From positions 496,001-560,000 of the forward strand of contig JARBJD010000007.1 in NCBI GenBank assembly GCA_033064195.1: a stretch of DNA of 64,000 nucleotides, given 5' to 3'. Source of the DNA: Blattamonas nauphoetae (Eukaryota > Preaxostyla > Oxymonadida). This document shows, piece after piece, positions 1-10,700 of the stretch. The notes under the pieces were generated by a model. That model searched no databases. It saw nothing but the letters and a program-made list of their open reading frames with translations, and was not told the origin of the DNA. Numbering within the stretch: the first letter of the stretch is position 1; every line of letters begins with the position of its first letter. A program made the translations under genes and the position numbers.

Positions 1-1
1 A

Positions 2-838
2 ATGGATCCCAGCCCATTCTCCACTCCTCTCTCACTTCGTTCATCATCGTTCAGAACGTCCTCGCAGTTTGAACAAGCCGCGAAAGATGAAGCAAAATAC
101 ATCACCCTTCTCATCTTTGTGTCCTCGCAACTCCTTCTCCATTCATTTTCCATTCTGAACTCGATCCATCCGACACCATCCACACACTCTGAACATCTCA
201 CTTCATTCAATGCATACCTCTCCCAACTCTCCGCTCTGTCCAATGGAATCAAAGAGAAATCTTCCTTCGCACTCATTCCAGTCGACAAGAACGTCCTCGC
301 TTCACTAACAACTCTCATCCACTCGCTCTTCTCCGTTATCCCTCATCTTTCTCTTTCCGCAAGCGAAGAAACACTCTCTCAACATCTCTCATTGTTCTCC
401 AAACACTTCAGCACTTTCATTGAGGAGTCGCTGAAATCAGCTTCTCACGTCACTCCTGTCCTTCTCTACAGTCTCGCTTCTCTTGTCTCATTTGTTGTGA
501 CACCTGTCTCGTCTATCCTTCTCGCAATTCATTCACTTGTAGCCCCGAAAGGTGGAAAGAAGGGCAAGAAATCCGAGCGAACGACTCAAACAAATACACT
601 CCGCACATCCATCAGGCAGTTTCAAACTGATTTCACAACAAACCTCACAAGCATCACGGGTTTTATTGATGAACTTTTGGGATTACAGAGATTGTTACAT
701 CCTTCTCTGATTTCACTGCTTCCTCAGACAGGCAGTGTCACGGATGTCGCGATGGAGACTTATCAAGGTCAGTTGAAGATGACACTGGGACATATTCATG
801 AGGTCATCAAAATTCTTGCTCTTTTAAAATGGAAATAG
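2..838 (+). CDS. Hypothetical protein, probably the 3' part of a gene entering from outside the window
   Basis: An open frame of 278 residues starts at base 2 and ends at TAG. It may well continue upstream of the window, so the N-terminus is not reliable. The sequence is rich in Ser, Leu and His. It holds a hydrophobic stretch at about residues 148-180 followed by a basic patch (GGKKGKKSER). The second half looks helical. I recognise no family. The next gene starts about 110 bases downstream on the same strand. Confidence 0.55.
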   Translation: MDPSPFSTPLSLRSSSFRTSSQFEQAAKDEAKYITLLIFVSSQLLLHSFSILNSIHPTPSTHSEHLTSFNAYLSQLSALSNGIKEKSSFALIPVDKNVLASLTTLIHSLFSVIPHLSLSASEETLSQHLSLFSKHFSTFIEESLKSASHVTPVLLYSLASLVSFVVTPVSSILLAIHSLVAPKGGKKGKKSERTTQTNTLRTSIRQFQTDFTTNLTSITGFIDELLGLQRLLHPSLISLLPQTGSVTDVAMETYQGQLKMTLGHIHEVIKILALLKWK

Positions 839-949
839 TCCACTTACTTCATTCTTATCTCATTTCAACGAATGGTTTCGTCACCATTTCCTAGTATGGG
901 TTAGAAGATCCTTTCTTTTTCACACAATCCTTCTTTTGGAAGTTACAAC

Positions 950-1303
950 ATGATGTTCATCCTTTCCATTGTTTATTCGATTTCTGCTTCACTCTATGGA
1001 CGAGAGGACTTTGACAGCGACTATCTCCTCGATGATGATGTCTTCGATCTCGAAGAAGATTCTTACGATACATTCGGTCAATGCGACCTTTGCAAAGAGC
1101 TTGTATATCAAGCCATCAATTCCGGTTATTCAGGCAAGCAGCAAGTCATGGACTATGCCATAAAACAAGTCTGTCCTCTGTATCCATCAATGCGGGATGC
1201 CTGCCAACGAATCGGACGCACTGTCATTCCCAATTACTATTTTATGATTGTAAACAAAGTTAGTCCAGCCTCAATTTGTGGTCAAGCCAAAATGTGCCCG
1301 TAA
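950..1303 (+). CDS. Small secreted saposin B-type protein
   Basis: 117 residues. An N-terminal hydrophobic segment (about residues 1-15) looks like a signal peptide. A short acidic spacer rich in Asp and Glu follows, then one saposin-type domain of about 75 residues. The domain has six cysteines in the usual spacing: a CxxC pair (CDLC), then VCP, ACQ, SIC and the terminal MCP. Saposin-like proteins bind or open membranes; in protists the family includes amoebapore-like peptides kept in granules or lysosomes. The acidic spacer could be a propeptide. The frame closes with TAA directly after the last cysteine, as expected for a complete domain. It is a single exon. Whether it forms pores cannot be told from sequence. 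Confidence 0.75.
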   Translation: MMFILSIVYSISASLYGREDFDSDYLLDDDVFDLEEDSYDTFGQCDLCKELVYQAINSGYSGKQQVMDYAIKQVCPLYPSMRDACQRIGRTVIPNYYFMIVNKVSPASICGQAKMCP

Positions 1304-1452
1304 CTTCGTCTCATTTCATTGGATGAGATCGCGAGCTCCTCATCTGATTCTCCTCCGGAATCCCTCTTATTTCTTGATGTTTTTCTGTTTGTCCAAAAGA
1401 AATCATCGATACCTTTGAAGTGAAGAAGAAAAGAAGAGCTGTGTAAAACGAA

Positions 1453-2936
1453 CTAATTAAACGATGTCGTGTACTTTTGAGACGTGGGTGAAGCTTTCGG
1501 TGTTTTCTTCTTTGATTTTTTTGGTTTTTGTTTCTTTTCAGTCTCAGCCAACTTTTCTTGTTCTTTTCTTTCAGCTTCTTCTCTCTCATTTTCACGTTCT
1601 TGGAACTGCATCAAAATGTATTGCTGGAACTCTTGTTTTTCCTGAGGGGTAAATTCACCAAACTTTCGCACTTTAGTTTGTGGTGTGGCAAGAGTACTGT
1701 CATTCTGGCCGTCTCGGTGAGTGGTATGAATGGACGCAACAGTCGAGTCTTGACGTGGAGTGAGTTCGGGAGTTTTCTGAGGTGGTGGGTGAATGGTCCA
1801 ATCATATATAAAATCGAGAACAAATTCATTTTTGAGGAAGATCGTTCGGAACAGCCGCTTGATGTAGAAATAATCTGGCTTTTGTTCAAACTTGAGGTCT
1901 TTCGCGTATTTGAGGAATAAGCCAAATTCTTGAGGGATGCCCTCACAGAGAGTTTCAAGTGGGGTGTTTATCTTCATGTCACAAATAGCTTTGAATTTTG
2001 CTCCACGATCATCGATTCTGATACCTTGCCATGGTAAAAATCCTCTGATAAAGTAGATAAGAACATAGGCAATGCCCTCTAGATCATCACGGCGTGATTG
2101 TTCAATTCCTTTGTGGGCATTCTGAAAGAAGTGACATAAATCAGGACAAACGATTGATGCATATCGAACAGTTCCTGTCATTCCCTTATCGTTTCGAAAT
2201 GGGATGTGTTCATGTGTTGTGGCATCGCGGTACCGTTTTGTGAGTCCAAAGTCGATCATGAACACGGTTTTTGAATTTTTTCCCTTTCCCATCATGAAAT
2301 TGTCGGGTTTAATATCTCGGTGGATCTAATTTACAATGAGGAAGGAGAAAGAGAAAGAGAATCACTGAGAAAAAAATGGATTAATGCAAACATAGTCGTG
2401 ATTGTGAAGATACTCTAGTCGACTAATAAGTTGATCTGCCAGCATTAGGGTCGTTTTGAGAGAAAATTTTGTTCGCTTTTTGGCAGTTTTTATTGATTCC
2501 AGTGATTTATCAAGTAGATCCATGATCATGATATTGTGACCGGATTCAACACCACTCCAATAAACCTGTTAAAAAAGAAAAAAAACTTGAGATGAAAGGA
2601 AAAGTGAATACATTTGGAATGCCTGGACCTCCTTTCAGTTGTTTATAGATCCGGCATTCATACATCAATTGTGGCATTCTTGTGTTCGATGGCTAGCGAA
2701 CGAAAAACATAAGAAATGAATGAAAATGTCACACTTCGAATTTAATGCCAACAGGTTCGCCAGTATCTATGACTGATCCTTTGTAGATAGAACCTGGGCA
2801 GAACGGTGATTGATCGAGAGAGTACAATACCGAAAGCTCCACTTCCAATCATTTTCTCAACACGATATTTTCCGGCAATTGACAGTGGAATTCCATCGGG
2901 AAACCGAGTCGGGGTCACTTTCCCAGATTCAGTCAT
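1453..2936 (-). CDS. Casein kinase 1 family Ser/Thr kinase, six exons
   Basis: I read the exons as 2936-2831, 2793-2735, 2692-2612, 2565-2392, 2325-2152 and 2121-1453, giving 420 residues with all phases agreeing. Introns are 30-66 bases with GT...AG ends. The glycine loop is GSGAFGSIYKG, split by a 37-base intron. The catalytic loop reads HRDIKPDNF and the metal-binding motif DFG. The CK1 hallmark RYASINAHKGIEQSRRDDLE is recovered once a 30-base in-frame intron (2122-2151) is removed. After the kinase domain (about residues 20-310) comes a charged, Gln/Glu/Lys-rich tail of about 110 residues, probably coiled coil and regulatory. CK1 kinases phosphorylate acidic or primed Ser/Thr sites. The particular subfamily is not clear. 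The start at 2936 gives a short leader before the kinase fold. Confidence 0.9.
2122..2151 (-). other. 30-base in-frame intron in the CK1 gene
   Basis: The minus strand starts GTTTGT and ends TTCTTTCAG. Translating through it inserts ten residues inside the invariant CK1 motif RYASI-NAHKGIEQ; removing it restores the motif exactly. It contains no stop, so an ORF finder reads straight through. This shows how small introns are in this genome. Confidence 0.85.
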
Positions 2937-3217
2937 CCAAACAATTGAATCATGGGATGGATCAATGACATCGATTCACACTTCTCAGCTTTGTTTTTTC
3001 TCAAATATGTGCATTTCATTGATTTGATCACAAAAAATGTTGTTGAAAATTCAATACATGCGAAATGAAGAGAAATATCATGTTTTGACAAAGAAAAATG
3101 TTTTGTACGAAATGAGGTTGGTTTAAACACTCAGAATGAAAAATGATGGTTGACCATCATCAACTCGCAAACAGAAAACAGCAAATAAAACAATTTAACA
3201 TTGCTGTTTTTGGTAGA

Positions 3218-3988
3218 TCAATCCATTGGTTTCGATGTACTTGGGAGCTGTTCAGGGATAGGTTCGTGAGTATCTGGTGGCTGATATGCAGAGTACAGTT
3301 GATTTTGTTGGCTATTTTGATAAATATGTTGGGGTTCATTCGCTGGAACAGATGGTTGAGCTGGGAATGAATCGACTGGATATTGTGCTGGTTGTTGTTG
3401 GGCGATCATATTTGGAAAAACAGGAATGGTTACATTTTGAACCTGGACTTGGCGATTTCTGTTGTTCCCATAGTACTGGCCCCCACCATAGTTGGGTGGT
3501 GGGACCATTGATCTGTTGATGGGGTATTTCATCATCACAATGGTATTAATCGATGCAGCAATGTTGAAGGCATCAGGCGTGGGGATAGTAATCATCGTTG
3601 TGAACATTCTTCCATTGGTGAGGATCATCGTTAATCCTGTCCCATTGCATCCCATTTGATTGTAAACATAAGCAATATCTTTATATTGATAGTGCTTAAA
3701 GTCACGGGCTTTAGAAAGCAAACAGCAACAAAAGAGGCGGTATAGTAAGGGACGACGGATCTGTACTGTGAGAGTTTCCTCGGATGGATCATTGGAAATG
3801 AGGTATTGCCTTCCAAATATACAATCAAAGGTAATTCCAATGACGAGACAAATAATGTCAACTCCCAGGAATCCTGGAAGGAACATAAAGTTGACAGTGA
3901 TTGTGAGGACGATTGATATGATGGTCAATAAAACCCCAACGAGGAAGATGACAAAGAAGATGGGGCTGATGTATGATGCTGAAAACAT
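3218..3988 (-). CDS. Two-helix membrane protein with proline/glutamine-rich tail
   Basis: 256 residues, single exon. Two hydrophobic segments at about residues 8-32 and 33-60 probably form a membrane hairpin. A Cys-rich stretch (LFCCCLL) follows at about residue 86 and could be palmitoylated. Residues 95-150 look like a small folded domain with beta strands. The last 100 residues are low-complexity, rich in Pro, Gln, Asn and Tyr, including QQQPAQYP. The arrangement recalls small membrane-associated PH-like proteins, but I cannot name a family. It lies between CK1 and HEI10 and shares no promoter with either. Confidence 0.65.
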   Translation of the reverse strand: MFSASYISPIFFVIFLVGVLLTIISIVLTITVNFMFLPGFLGVDIICLVIGITFDCIFGRQYLISNDPSEETLTVQIRRPLLYRLFCCCLLSKARDFKHYQYKDIAYVYNQMGCNGTGLTMILTNGRMFTTMITIPTPDAFNIAASINTIVMMKYPINRSMVPPPNYGGGQYYGNNRNRQVQVQNVTIPVFPNMIAQQQPAQYPVDSFPAQPSVPANEPQHIYQNSQQNQLYSAYQPPDTHEPIPEQLPSTSKPMD

Positions 3989-4295
3989 GAATAATCGAAA
4001 AGAAAATACTTTTTGCCGAGATACGTTGAGGTTGAGATTGTTTGTCGTCTATCATTTCAACCTGATTAAGGGTGGCACAAATGATCGTGATCCATGAAAG
4101 GTATTGTTCTCGTCTCAGAATTGAGATCAGACGGAAAAATCAATTGGAATCTCGAAATGTTTCGAGATTCAGAATAACAATCGATCTCGATCGTAACACC
4201 CTCAATCAAAAATATTCATCATGGGGTTTTCCGGCAAACATCATTTGCGATTTTTTGCGAGTTTTTCTCGAGATTGATCGAGACAGGAGATCAGG

Positions 4296-5371
4296 ATGTC
4301 GGCATTTCGGTGCAACAAGTGCTGGAAACGCCTTGGAGAAGAAACAGGTTCTCAGTGTTACATCACAACGTGTTCTCACATGTTTTGTATGTATTTTTAT
4401 CATTTCTTCTCAATTCTACATTCCCTCTATTCTCACCATCCTTTCTTCTAATTTTTATTGTTTAGGTCTCGAATGTGGAGAGAAGAGTTTCTCGCGCCAA
4501 CCAATCTGCCCTGGATGTGGGAAAACATTAACAAGATCGTATCAATTCGTTATATTGCTTCTGTTATCCTCTTCCAGATCTGATGTTCAACAGATTGACC
4601 TCCACCCATCAGAAGAAGTTCGGATGATGTCTCTGTGTGGACTGGACCCTGAAACAAGTTTGTGTTCTTTGAATCCTTTCATTAGTGACAGTCATGGAAA
4701 TGGCAGCACGCGGAATGAGCTTTTATGCATACCAAAAGCAAAATGAGATTGCTTATCTCTCTTTCATCAATCGGAAAGCCACTCAAAAGATCCAACAAAT
4801 TTCTAAAGGATTCGACACCCAGTTAATCGAGGCACATAACACAATAAGTGTTCTTAATGGACAAATCCGGAACCTCAAAGAAGAAATCTCAACAGGAAAG
4901 CAAGACTACAGTGAAATTCAACAGAAACTAAAAGAAAAAATTGACCAAAAGCGGAGAGTTGAAGAAATGTTTGAAACTCTCAAACAAAAGTACGAAGCTC
5001 TCACTCGTTCACGACGAGGAGGCTTTTCTCCCTCCTCAGCTCCTTCAAATTTCACACCTCCATCTCCAACTCCTCTCCAACAACAGTACACATCAAAAGC
5101 AAATGTGTCTCGATCACCTGCTGTAACGCTTGGTGGAGTATCTGGCCAAGCTGTGAGTCGCTCATCACTCCATACCCCTCACTCGACACCTCGAACACCA
5201 TTTCAATCATTCGAATCTCCTCGTGTGCGTCACACGGAGAGAAGAAGCAGCTCTGGGCAGTCATGGTCAAGAGAACGATCCAATTCGTTTGGGTCAACTC
5301 GAAATCCACTTCATCCACCAGAGACTCCCACATTCTCATCGTTTATTAAGTCCAAAGAATCTCTCCAATGA
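4296..5371 (+). CDS. HEI10/CCNB1IP1-like RING E3 ligase (meiotic crossover factor)
   Basis: Exons 4296-4386, 4466-4538, 4578-4657 and 4686-5371 give 309 residues with matching phases. The last intron is only 28 bases. A C3HC4-type RING is seen at residues 6-55: CNKCWKRL, CYITTCSHMFCLECGE and ICPGCGKTL. It is followed by the HEI10 signature SPSEE-like LHPSEEVRMMSLCGLDPE, then EMAARGMSFYAYQ. A long coiled coil covers about residues 110-210. The Ser/Pro-rich tail, with several SP and TP sites, may be phosphorylated. HEI10/Zip3-family proteins act as SUMO or ubiquitin ligases that mark crossover sites on meiotic chromosomes. Domain order, length (human CCNB1IP1 is 277 residues) and motifs agree. 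Assignment to HEI10 rather than RNF212 rests on the post-RING motif and long coiled coil. Confidence 0.85.
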
Positions 5372-5431
5372 CAACCATCCCTCTTCTCACTTCAGTTTGA
5401 TCTTAATTTTCTGATTTGCACTCAACAGAAG

Positions 5432-5781
5432 AAAGAAGTTGAAGTGTTCATTGCTCCACCTGTTTGTCAACCTCAACTCCGGCTTCAGCTCGAGTTTGGC
5501 CAACAATGGTTTGTGACCTGAACAAATAAGTGGAAGCTGAAAAGTACCTTTCTCTGAGCTTGGCCTGAACGTGGGATGGGATGAGTGAGAGATGCTCGGA
5601 CCGGACCAGAGCTGCTGCCAGATCTCGCTGGAACGAGAAAGCTGGAGAAAATTCAAATCAGAACCGTAAAAAAAGTATGAGGCACACAGCTCGGAAAGAT
5701 CAATTTGGGTTCAATCACAAAATCACGGAGAGGCTCAGACAGACCCACACATTCAACAAACCACGCATAGCCAACCATTGA
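5432..5781 (+). CDS. Possible short multi-exon gene, product unknown
   Basis: Two stretches look coding on this strand. The first, after an AG at 5429-5430, reads KKEVEVFIAPPVCQP and is followed by a GT donor. The second, ending at TGA near 5780, is strongly basic (RKKSMRHTARKDQF). I could not find one splice pattern that joins them convincingly, and two competing frames exist between 5570 and 5680. It could also be an extended 3' region of the HEI10 gene. Nothing in it is recognisable. Confidence 0.25.
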
Positions 5782-5862
5782 CAATAAACCCTGGACGACT
5801 TAGTGTTCATAAAAAGGTGGATACTGTGAATGTATTTCGTTCCACATCCTCGTTGTTAGTTC

Positions 5863-8381
5863 TTAGTGTTTGATCAACAAGCCATTCAAATCCAGGACAG
5901 AGACTCGATGTTGGGGTTGAAAGTTTGAGGACATGAGATTGAATTCCTGAGAGGATTCAACGAAAAGAACAAAACCTTCCATGATGTTTCTTTTGTGTTT
6001 CTCTGGGAGTGTTCTGAGAGCGAAGAGGATGGCTGAAACAGCAAGGGTTGTGTCGTTGATGAATAAGAAGACAGTTGGGAGTGACCTGGCGAGAGCATCT
6101 GATGTAGTTCCCATCTGCGAGATCACTGAATCGTATGTGGGGTTGGATAGGAGTGCGACAAGAAGAGGAATTGAGTGAAGCTAGATCGTAATTTGGAAAA
6201 AATGAGATAAAATGATGCTCAAACAGAAAGGGGATCATTTTGAGCCTCCAGCGAATCAATTCCGAGTCGAACAATGGCATGATCGTTGAAGCTAACAACG
6301 AATGATGAATGCTGAGCCAACATGAAGGAAATCAGGCGAGGCATACACATGACGTGATCGCAGCGAGGGTTTCAAAGGCAGTCGGCATAAGAAGAAAGTC
6401 TTGAGTTGTCGATATCAGAAAATCAACGACGTTCCGAGCCTGCGGAGTGGAGAAGAACGGAGACGACAGTTTGGTGTTGACCACAAACTAACAGGAATCA
6501 AAGGTCAAGAGTTCAAACTGCTTGAAATTGTTCTAATGCACCTATCAAGAAGAGTGGATCCGACTGAAGCAAATCCGGAGTCAAAATTTTGGCAAAAACA
6601 TCACCGACGAGCGATGTGACCGTTTCCATTTGGACAGCTTCTCACGTTACGACAACAAAAAGTCATACGAAGAGCAGATAATCCATCAAGAATAGCCAAA
6701 ACACGAGACTTTTGGGTAGAATTGGAAGAATGTTGGTCGGCTGGAGTGATGTCAAGGAGGGGACAGAGATAGTTGGGGTGGAGGATGAGATTCCGGATCT
6801 GTTGCGACAATCTGATCAGCTGCAACGTTCGAAAAGTTGGAAGAAAGAAGAGAGTACATTTTGAAACGCTCGAATAATTGGTTGTTGGACTTCAACTTCA
6901 TCTTCTACGAGTCGTTTAAATAGATTCATGAATGATTGAATCTGACAAAGGTGATGAAAGAAAAAGAAAGACTTGATGAGTGAGTATTGGTTCATTGTTA
7001 TCTTGTGAAATCTGTGTTTTAGAGCATAGCTCAATACCACTGGCTAAAACAGCCCGACACGAAACATCCGTATTTGTGAGTATCTGTGTCGACAAAAATT
7101 GCCATATCTGATAAATAAGTCCGAAAAACATAAAAGTGTTCCGAAAAGTCTGAAAAACATACATCATCTCGTACAAGGAAGGAAGGACAATCCTGGAGTT
7201 TATACAGTTCACTCCAAACTTCACAACAAGAACTACGGACTTCACTATCTGGACTAAAAAAGCCTGCAGATATGAATTCTATCTTGGAAAAAAAGCCGAG
7301 GAGGGTTTGAACCGAAGGTATCGGGCTGTTGAAGGAAGAATGTTTGGTGTTGATTAGAGGAAGCCAAATCAAAACCTCACATATAGAAAAGTGGCAAGCT
7401 CCTTGTAGTATTGAGCGGCATTGGGTAAATCAGTTTCAAGGTTCTTAACAAGCTCACGAAGTTTCTCCATGGACACTGTGATCAAACTCTAATTCAGAGT
7501 AATTCAAATTGCATTGAAGAGCTAATTTTACTAACATAGAATATCATCGAAATGTGCAATAAAACTGTGCACGATTATTATGTATTCCATAAGAGCCTCT
7601 GAGCCAGGAAAGATGCGTTGAAAGAGAAAGGGATCATCCCTTCAAAACGATCATGTAGTCCTTCATAATGAAAGGTTTCGCAGATCAAGTAAAACGATCC
7701 ATCCAGTTTTGTTGTGCAAGTAAGATAGATATTTTCTGCATTGAGAAGAAATGACGTTTTTACCGAATCGCTGTGATTCTCCGGTAGATGAGACATGATG
7801 TTCGTTATAAAGCCTTCTCGGATGATGGACTGTACCGGAAATGAGCATGAGCATAAGAGCGACGAGAAAAACGAGATGATGCTTGTGATATACAGGGATG
7901 AGGAACTGGTCACAATGGAGTGAGAGAGTGTTGAGAGATATCTTGAAAAGGGTTGGAAAATATCAATTGTCGAAACGTAAGTAGTTTCATGAAGCTCTTG
8001 CAGGCATTGAAAGACAAGGATGAGTGATAATTCAATGGATTGAGAAGAAATCGTTTTCTGATCCTTTTCTTTAGACAAAAATTTGAATGAGGAAGTAGAA
8101 ACAATTGACTTCCCTGGGAACTGAGATTTTAACTGTTTGAGGAGCGAAGGAAGTTGTTTAGCGAGAGACGAGAAACTTGAGACAACCAATGCCTTTCGAT
8201 CCACAGAAAATGATAAATCAGCTTCTAACAAGAGAGAATGGAGAAAAACATGAATGTGGAAATAGAAATGCATGCTGATGATTTGGTTGGATAAGTGTTT
8301 TGTGGCTTCAGAAATCGAGGTATATGATGGCGAGATACATTTCCGTTTGATAGAATCTCGAAGTGTAAGTTGTTTAGTCAT
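5863..8381 (-). CDS. Multi-exon helical repeat protein, exportin-like at best
   Basis: At least nine exons. The first long piece (8381-about 7650) is Ser/Leu-rich and helical. Later exons join cleanly across short introns. One (GTTTTG...CTCAG) joins GLHDQ to ALMEYIIIVHSF. Another intron of about 28 bases with donor GTATGA links DGLSAL to QAVQMETVTSL. A third links ITSC to HSSFVVSF. The last exon, ending at TAA (5863), includes FLFINDTTLAVSAILFALR. The overall pattern of long amphipathic helices suggests an ARM/HEAT-type solenoid; exportin-4/7-like karyopherins are one possibility, but no diagnostic motif is seen. The start at 8381 lies 88 bases from the start of the divergent coiled-coil gene, so the two probably share a promoter region. 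Confidence 0.55.
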
Positions 8382-8469
8382 AGATCAACTTGGATTGAAT
8401 GGAACATGTAGGAAGAAGAGAGTAAAACAGGAACGGTGGGCAGGATCTAACTATTTTTCTCAATTGAGA

Positions 8470-10536
8470 ATGACAGCTCAATTTCTACCTTTTTCGTTCG
8501 CAACTTATGTCCAACAATGTCCTGCCTCACCAGTAACAGCCCAAACAGCCCTATTTGAGACGCAATTTAAAGGTCGAATTATCAAATGGTCACTACACTG
8601 TGAACAGTCTTCTCCAGATAGAGCACTGTTCAGAGATACTGCATCTGATCCATCTAAACCATTTCAAATCATCCTCCTTCCAAAAACAGGCCAATTGCCA
8701 TCCTTTCAGGCGAATACTGCACCATGGATTACCGCTGAATTGGATGCATGCAGTATATCTTATTTATCTCTTATTTGTCTTTTTCCAATATATTCAGATT
8801 CTCAACAACTCACCCTCGTCTATTCACCTTCTATCCATCCAGATTCTGTTTCTCCAATAACGTTTTCTCGTTTTCGAGAGAATATTCTCAACGAACAGAA
8901 AGTCTACAACTTTGCTCTCTCAGCATTTTGGGCCAAAGTAAATCTCTCTATAATTGGTGTTCTCCAAAATATCACAGGGTCTTTCAATCGAACAGATACT
9001 GGGCAGAATTTTGAAGCCTCTGCTCAATTTATCGTTCAGGATCCCTTGCACAACAATGACATAGAGCCTGTGATAATTTACGTCCCAGCAGGCTCAGTAC
9101 AATTAGCACAACAGCTTCGACAAATCAATCCCACTTTGTCCGTTGAAATAGTCGCTCAACCGATGGATAAAGTCGGTGGAAAACATCACATGGCTTTGGT
9201 TCGAATCGTTCAGTACATTGATCAAGACTATCCTTACCCCAAAGGGAAAGGCCAGTCTCAATCATCGTCATTCTCTCCAGCCATCTCGGCCATCCCTCAA
9301 CATCTGACACAGAGCATCCGGCCGAGCCATACTCAGCTTCCTCCATCACAATTCAATCCCTCCATCCCATCGGGAGCTCCTGCTGGAGATAACCGAGAAT
9401 TGGAAGCAGTCAAGCACGAACTGGAACAAGTTCGCGAAGAGAGAGATCGCATCCAAGTCGAACGAGACCAAATATTCAGCCAGTTTGTCACCCACAACTC
9501 GTCCTCACAAGGCCAGATGGCTGAAATCGAACGAATGAAGGAAGAAAGCGCTCAAAAGTCACTCACCATCAACCGTCTGCAGGAACTCCTGGACGAGCAA
9601 AGACTGGAAACTGAGAAAAACGGCAATGAATTGAAAGCCCTCAAATTGAAATTTGCAAATATCTCCGCCATCTCAGAAGAGACGACACAAAGAATCGCCG
9701 ATCAGGCTGCCCAACTCGAGGAATTAAAACTTCAGGCCAGGGTTGCTGCAACAAACCAACAGTATGCTCAGAAAATGGAGGAAGTCAACAACGAATTGCA
9801 AGCCTCGTTATTCATATCGAGAGGGAAGGAAATGGCATATCAACGAAAGATCACTGAACTGGAAGAAGATCTGCCAAAATGGAAGCAGCTCTTCGAAACG
9901 AGCAACCCCCAACCAACAAGAACGCTGAGCCAACAAGAAATTGCTAATCTCCAAGCGGAGTTAAGTCAACTCAAACAGATTAATAAAGAATTACACGAAC
10001 GCCTGCAAAAGCAGAAGGACAACGCCACGCAGATGAGCATTCTGGTCCATACAATGACTAGCCAGCTCGAGCAAGCTGGAATCACCCCAATCCGTCAGCC
10101 CCAACAGGAGACGCGCAGTACTCTGTCTTCTTACCCGAGCTCTTCCTCTCGTTCACATCCAGAACGAGTCGAACCAGACATTCAGCGATATCAAACAACC
10201 AGGGAAGGACGGACAGATGTTCGAAGTACCCTGCCCGGATACGAGAGTCGAAGTGCCGTACCAGCACACGATAGTCGAAGTGCCATAACAGGACAAGGCA
10301 GAGTCCAACCCTCAAGTCAATTGTTGTCTCATTCCACGTCTGTTATTTCTCAAAGACCAACACAGACATCATCTCAGAATATCAACCAAACTATGAGTTA
10401 TCCTCGGCAAATTGGCTCATCTTCCAGATTTGGTACACAATCCACGAGAGAAGACAGGGCACGGGAGGAAACTGAACAGAGGCGAAGAGCGGATGGGGCA
10501 AAACAATACCAACCCCGTACAAGTCGTGGATACTGA
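8470..10536 (+). CDS. Coiled-coil protein with globular N-terminal region
   Basis: I start at ATG 8470, because the frame upstream overlaps the divergent gene. A 45-base intron without stops lies at 8753-8797. The N-terminal 300 residues alternate strands and helices and look globular. About residues 360-610 form a long coiled coil (ELEAVKHELEQVREERDRI and later heptads). The C-terminal 150 residues are disordered, Ser/Arg/Gln-rich, with a short repeat around ESRSAVPAHDSRSAI. The layout of a folded head, rod and disordered tail resembles cytoskeletal or centriolar proteins such as SAS-6, but I see no PISA motif and do not assign it. It ends at TGA. Confidence 0.7.
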   Translation: MTAQFLPFSFATYVQQCPASPVTAQTALFETQFKGRIIKWSLHCEQSSPDRALFRDTASDPSKPFQIILLPKTGQLPSFQANTAPWITAELDACSISYLSLICLFPIYSDSQQLTLVYSPSIHPDSVSPITFSRFRENILNEQKVYNFALSAFWAKVNLSIIGVLQNITGSFNRTDTGQNFEASAQFIVQDPLHNNDIEPVIIYVPAGSVQLAQQLRQINPTLSVEIVAQPMDKVGGKHHMALVRIVQYIDQDYPYPKGKGQSQSSSFSPAISAIPQHLTQSIRPSHTQLPPSQFNPSIPSGAPAGDNRELEAVKHELEQVREERDRIQVERDQIFSQFVTHNSSSQGQMAEIERMKEESAQKSLTINRLQELLDEQRLETEKNGNELKALKLKFANISAISEETTQRIADQAAQLEELKLQARVAATNQQYAQKMEEVNNELQASLFISRGKEMAYQRKITELEEDLPKWKQLFETSNPQPTRTLSQQEIANLQAELSQLKQINKELHERLQKQKDNATQMSILVHTMTSQLEQAGITPIRQPQQETRSTLSSYPSSSSRSHPERVEPDIQRYQTTREGRTDVRSTLPGYESRSAVPAHDSRSAITGQGRVQPSSQLLSHSTSVISQRPTQTSSQNINQTMSYPRQIGSSSRFGTQSTREDRAREETEQRRRADGAKQYQPRTSRGY

Positions 10537-10700
10537 CCCACTGTGTTCTTTTCATCTCATCGTGGTTTCCACTCATTTTTTTCATCGTTCAAAGCTCACT
10601 CTTGTTATTTTCGACTTTTATCACCAGCGATGTGTGCTCTTCTACTTCCTGGTGTAATGTGAGCATTGGTTCGCGAAGTCGACATCATTGAAATGTCCTA

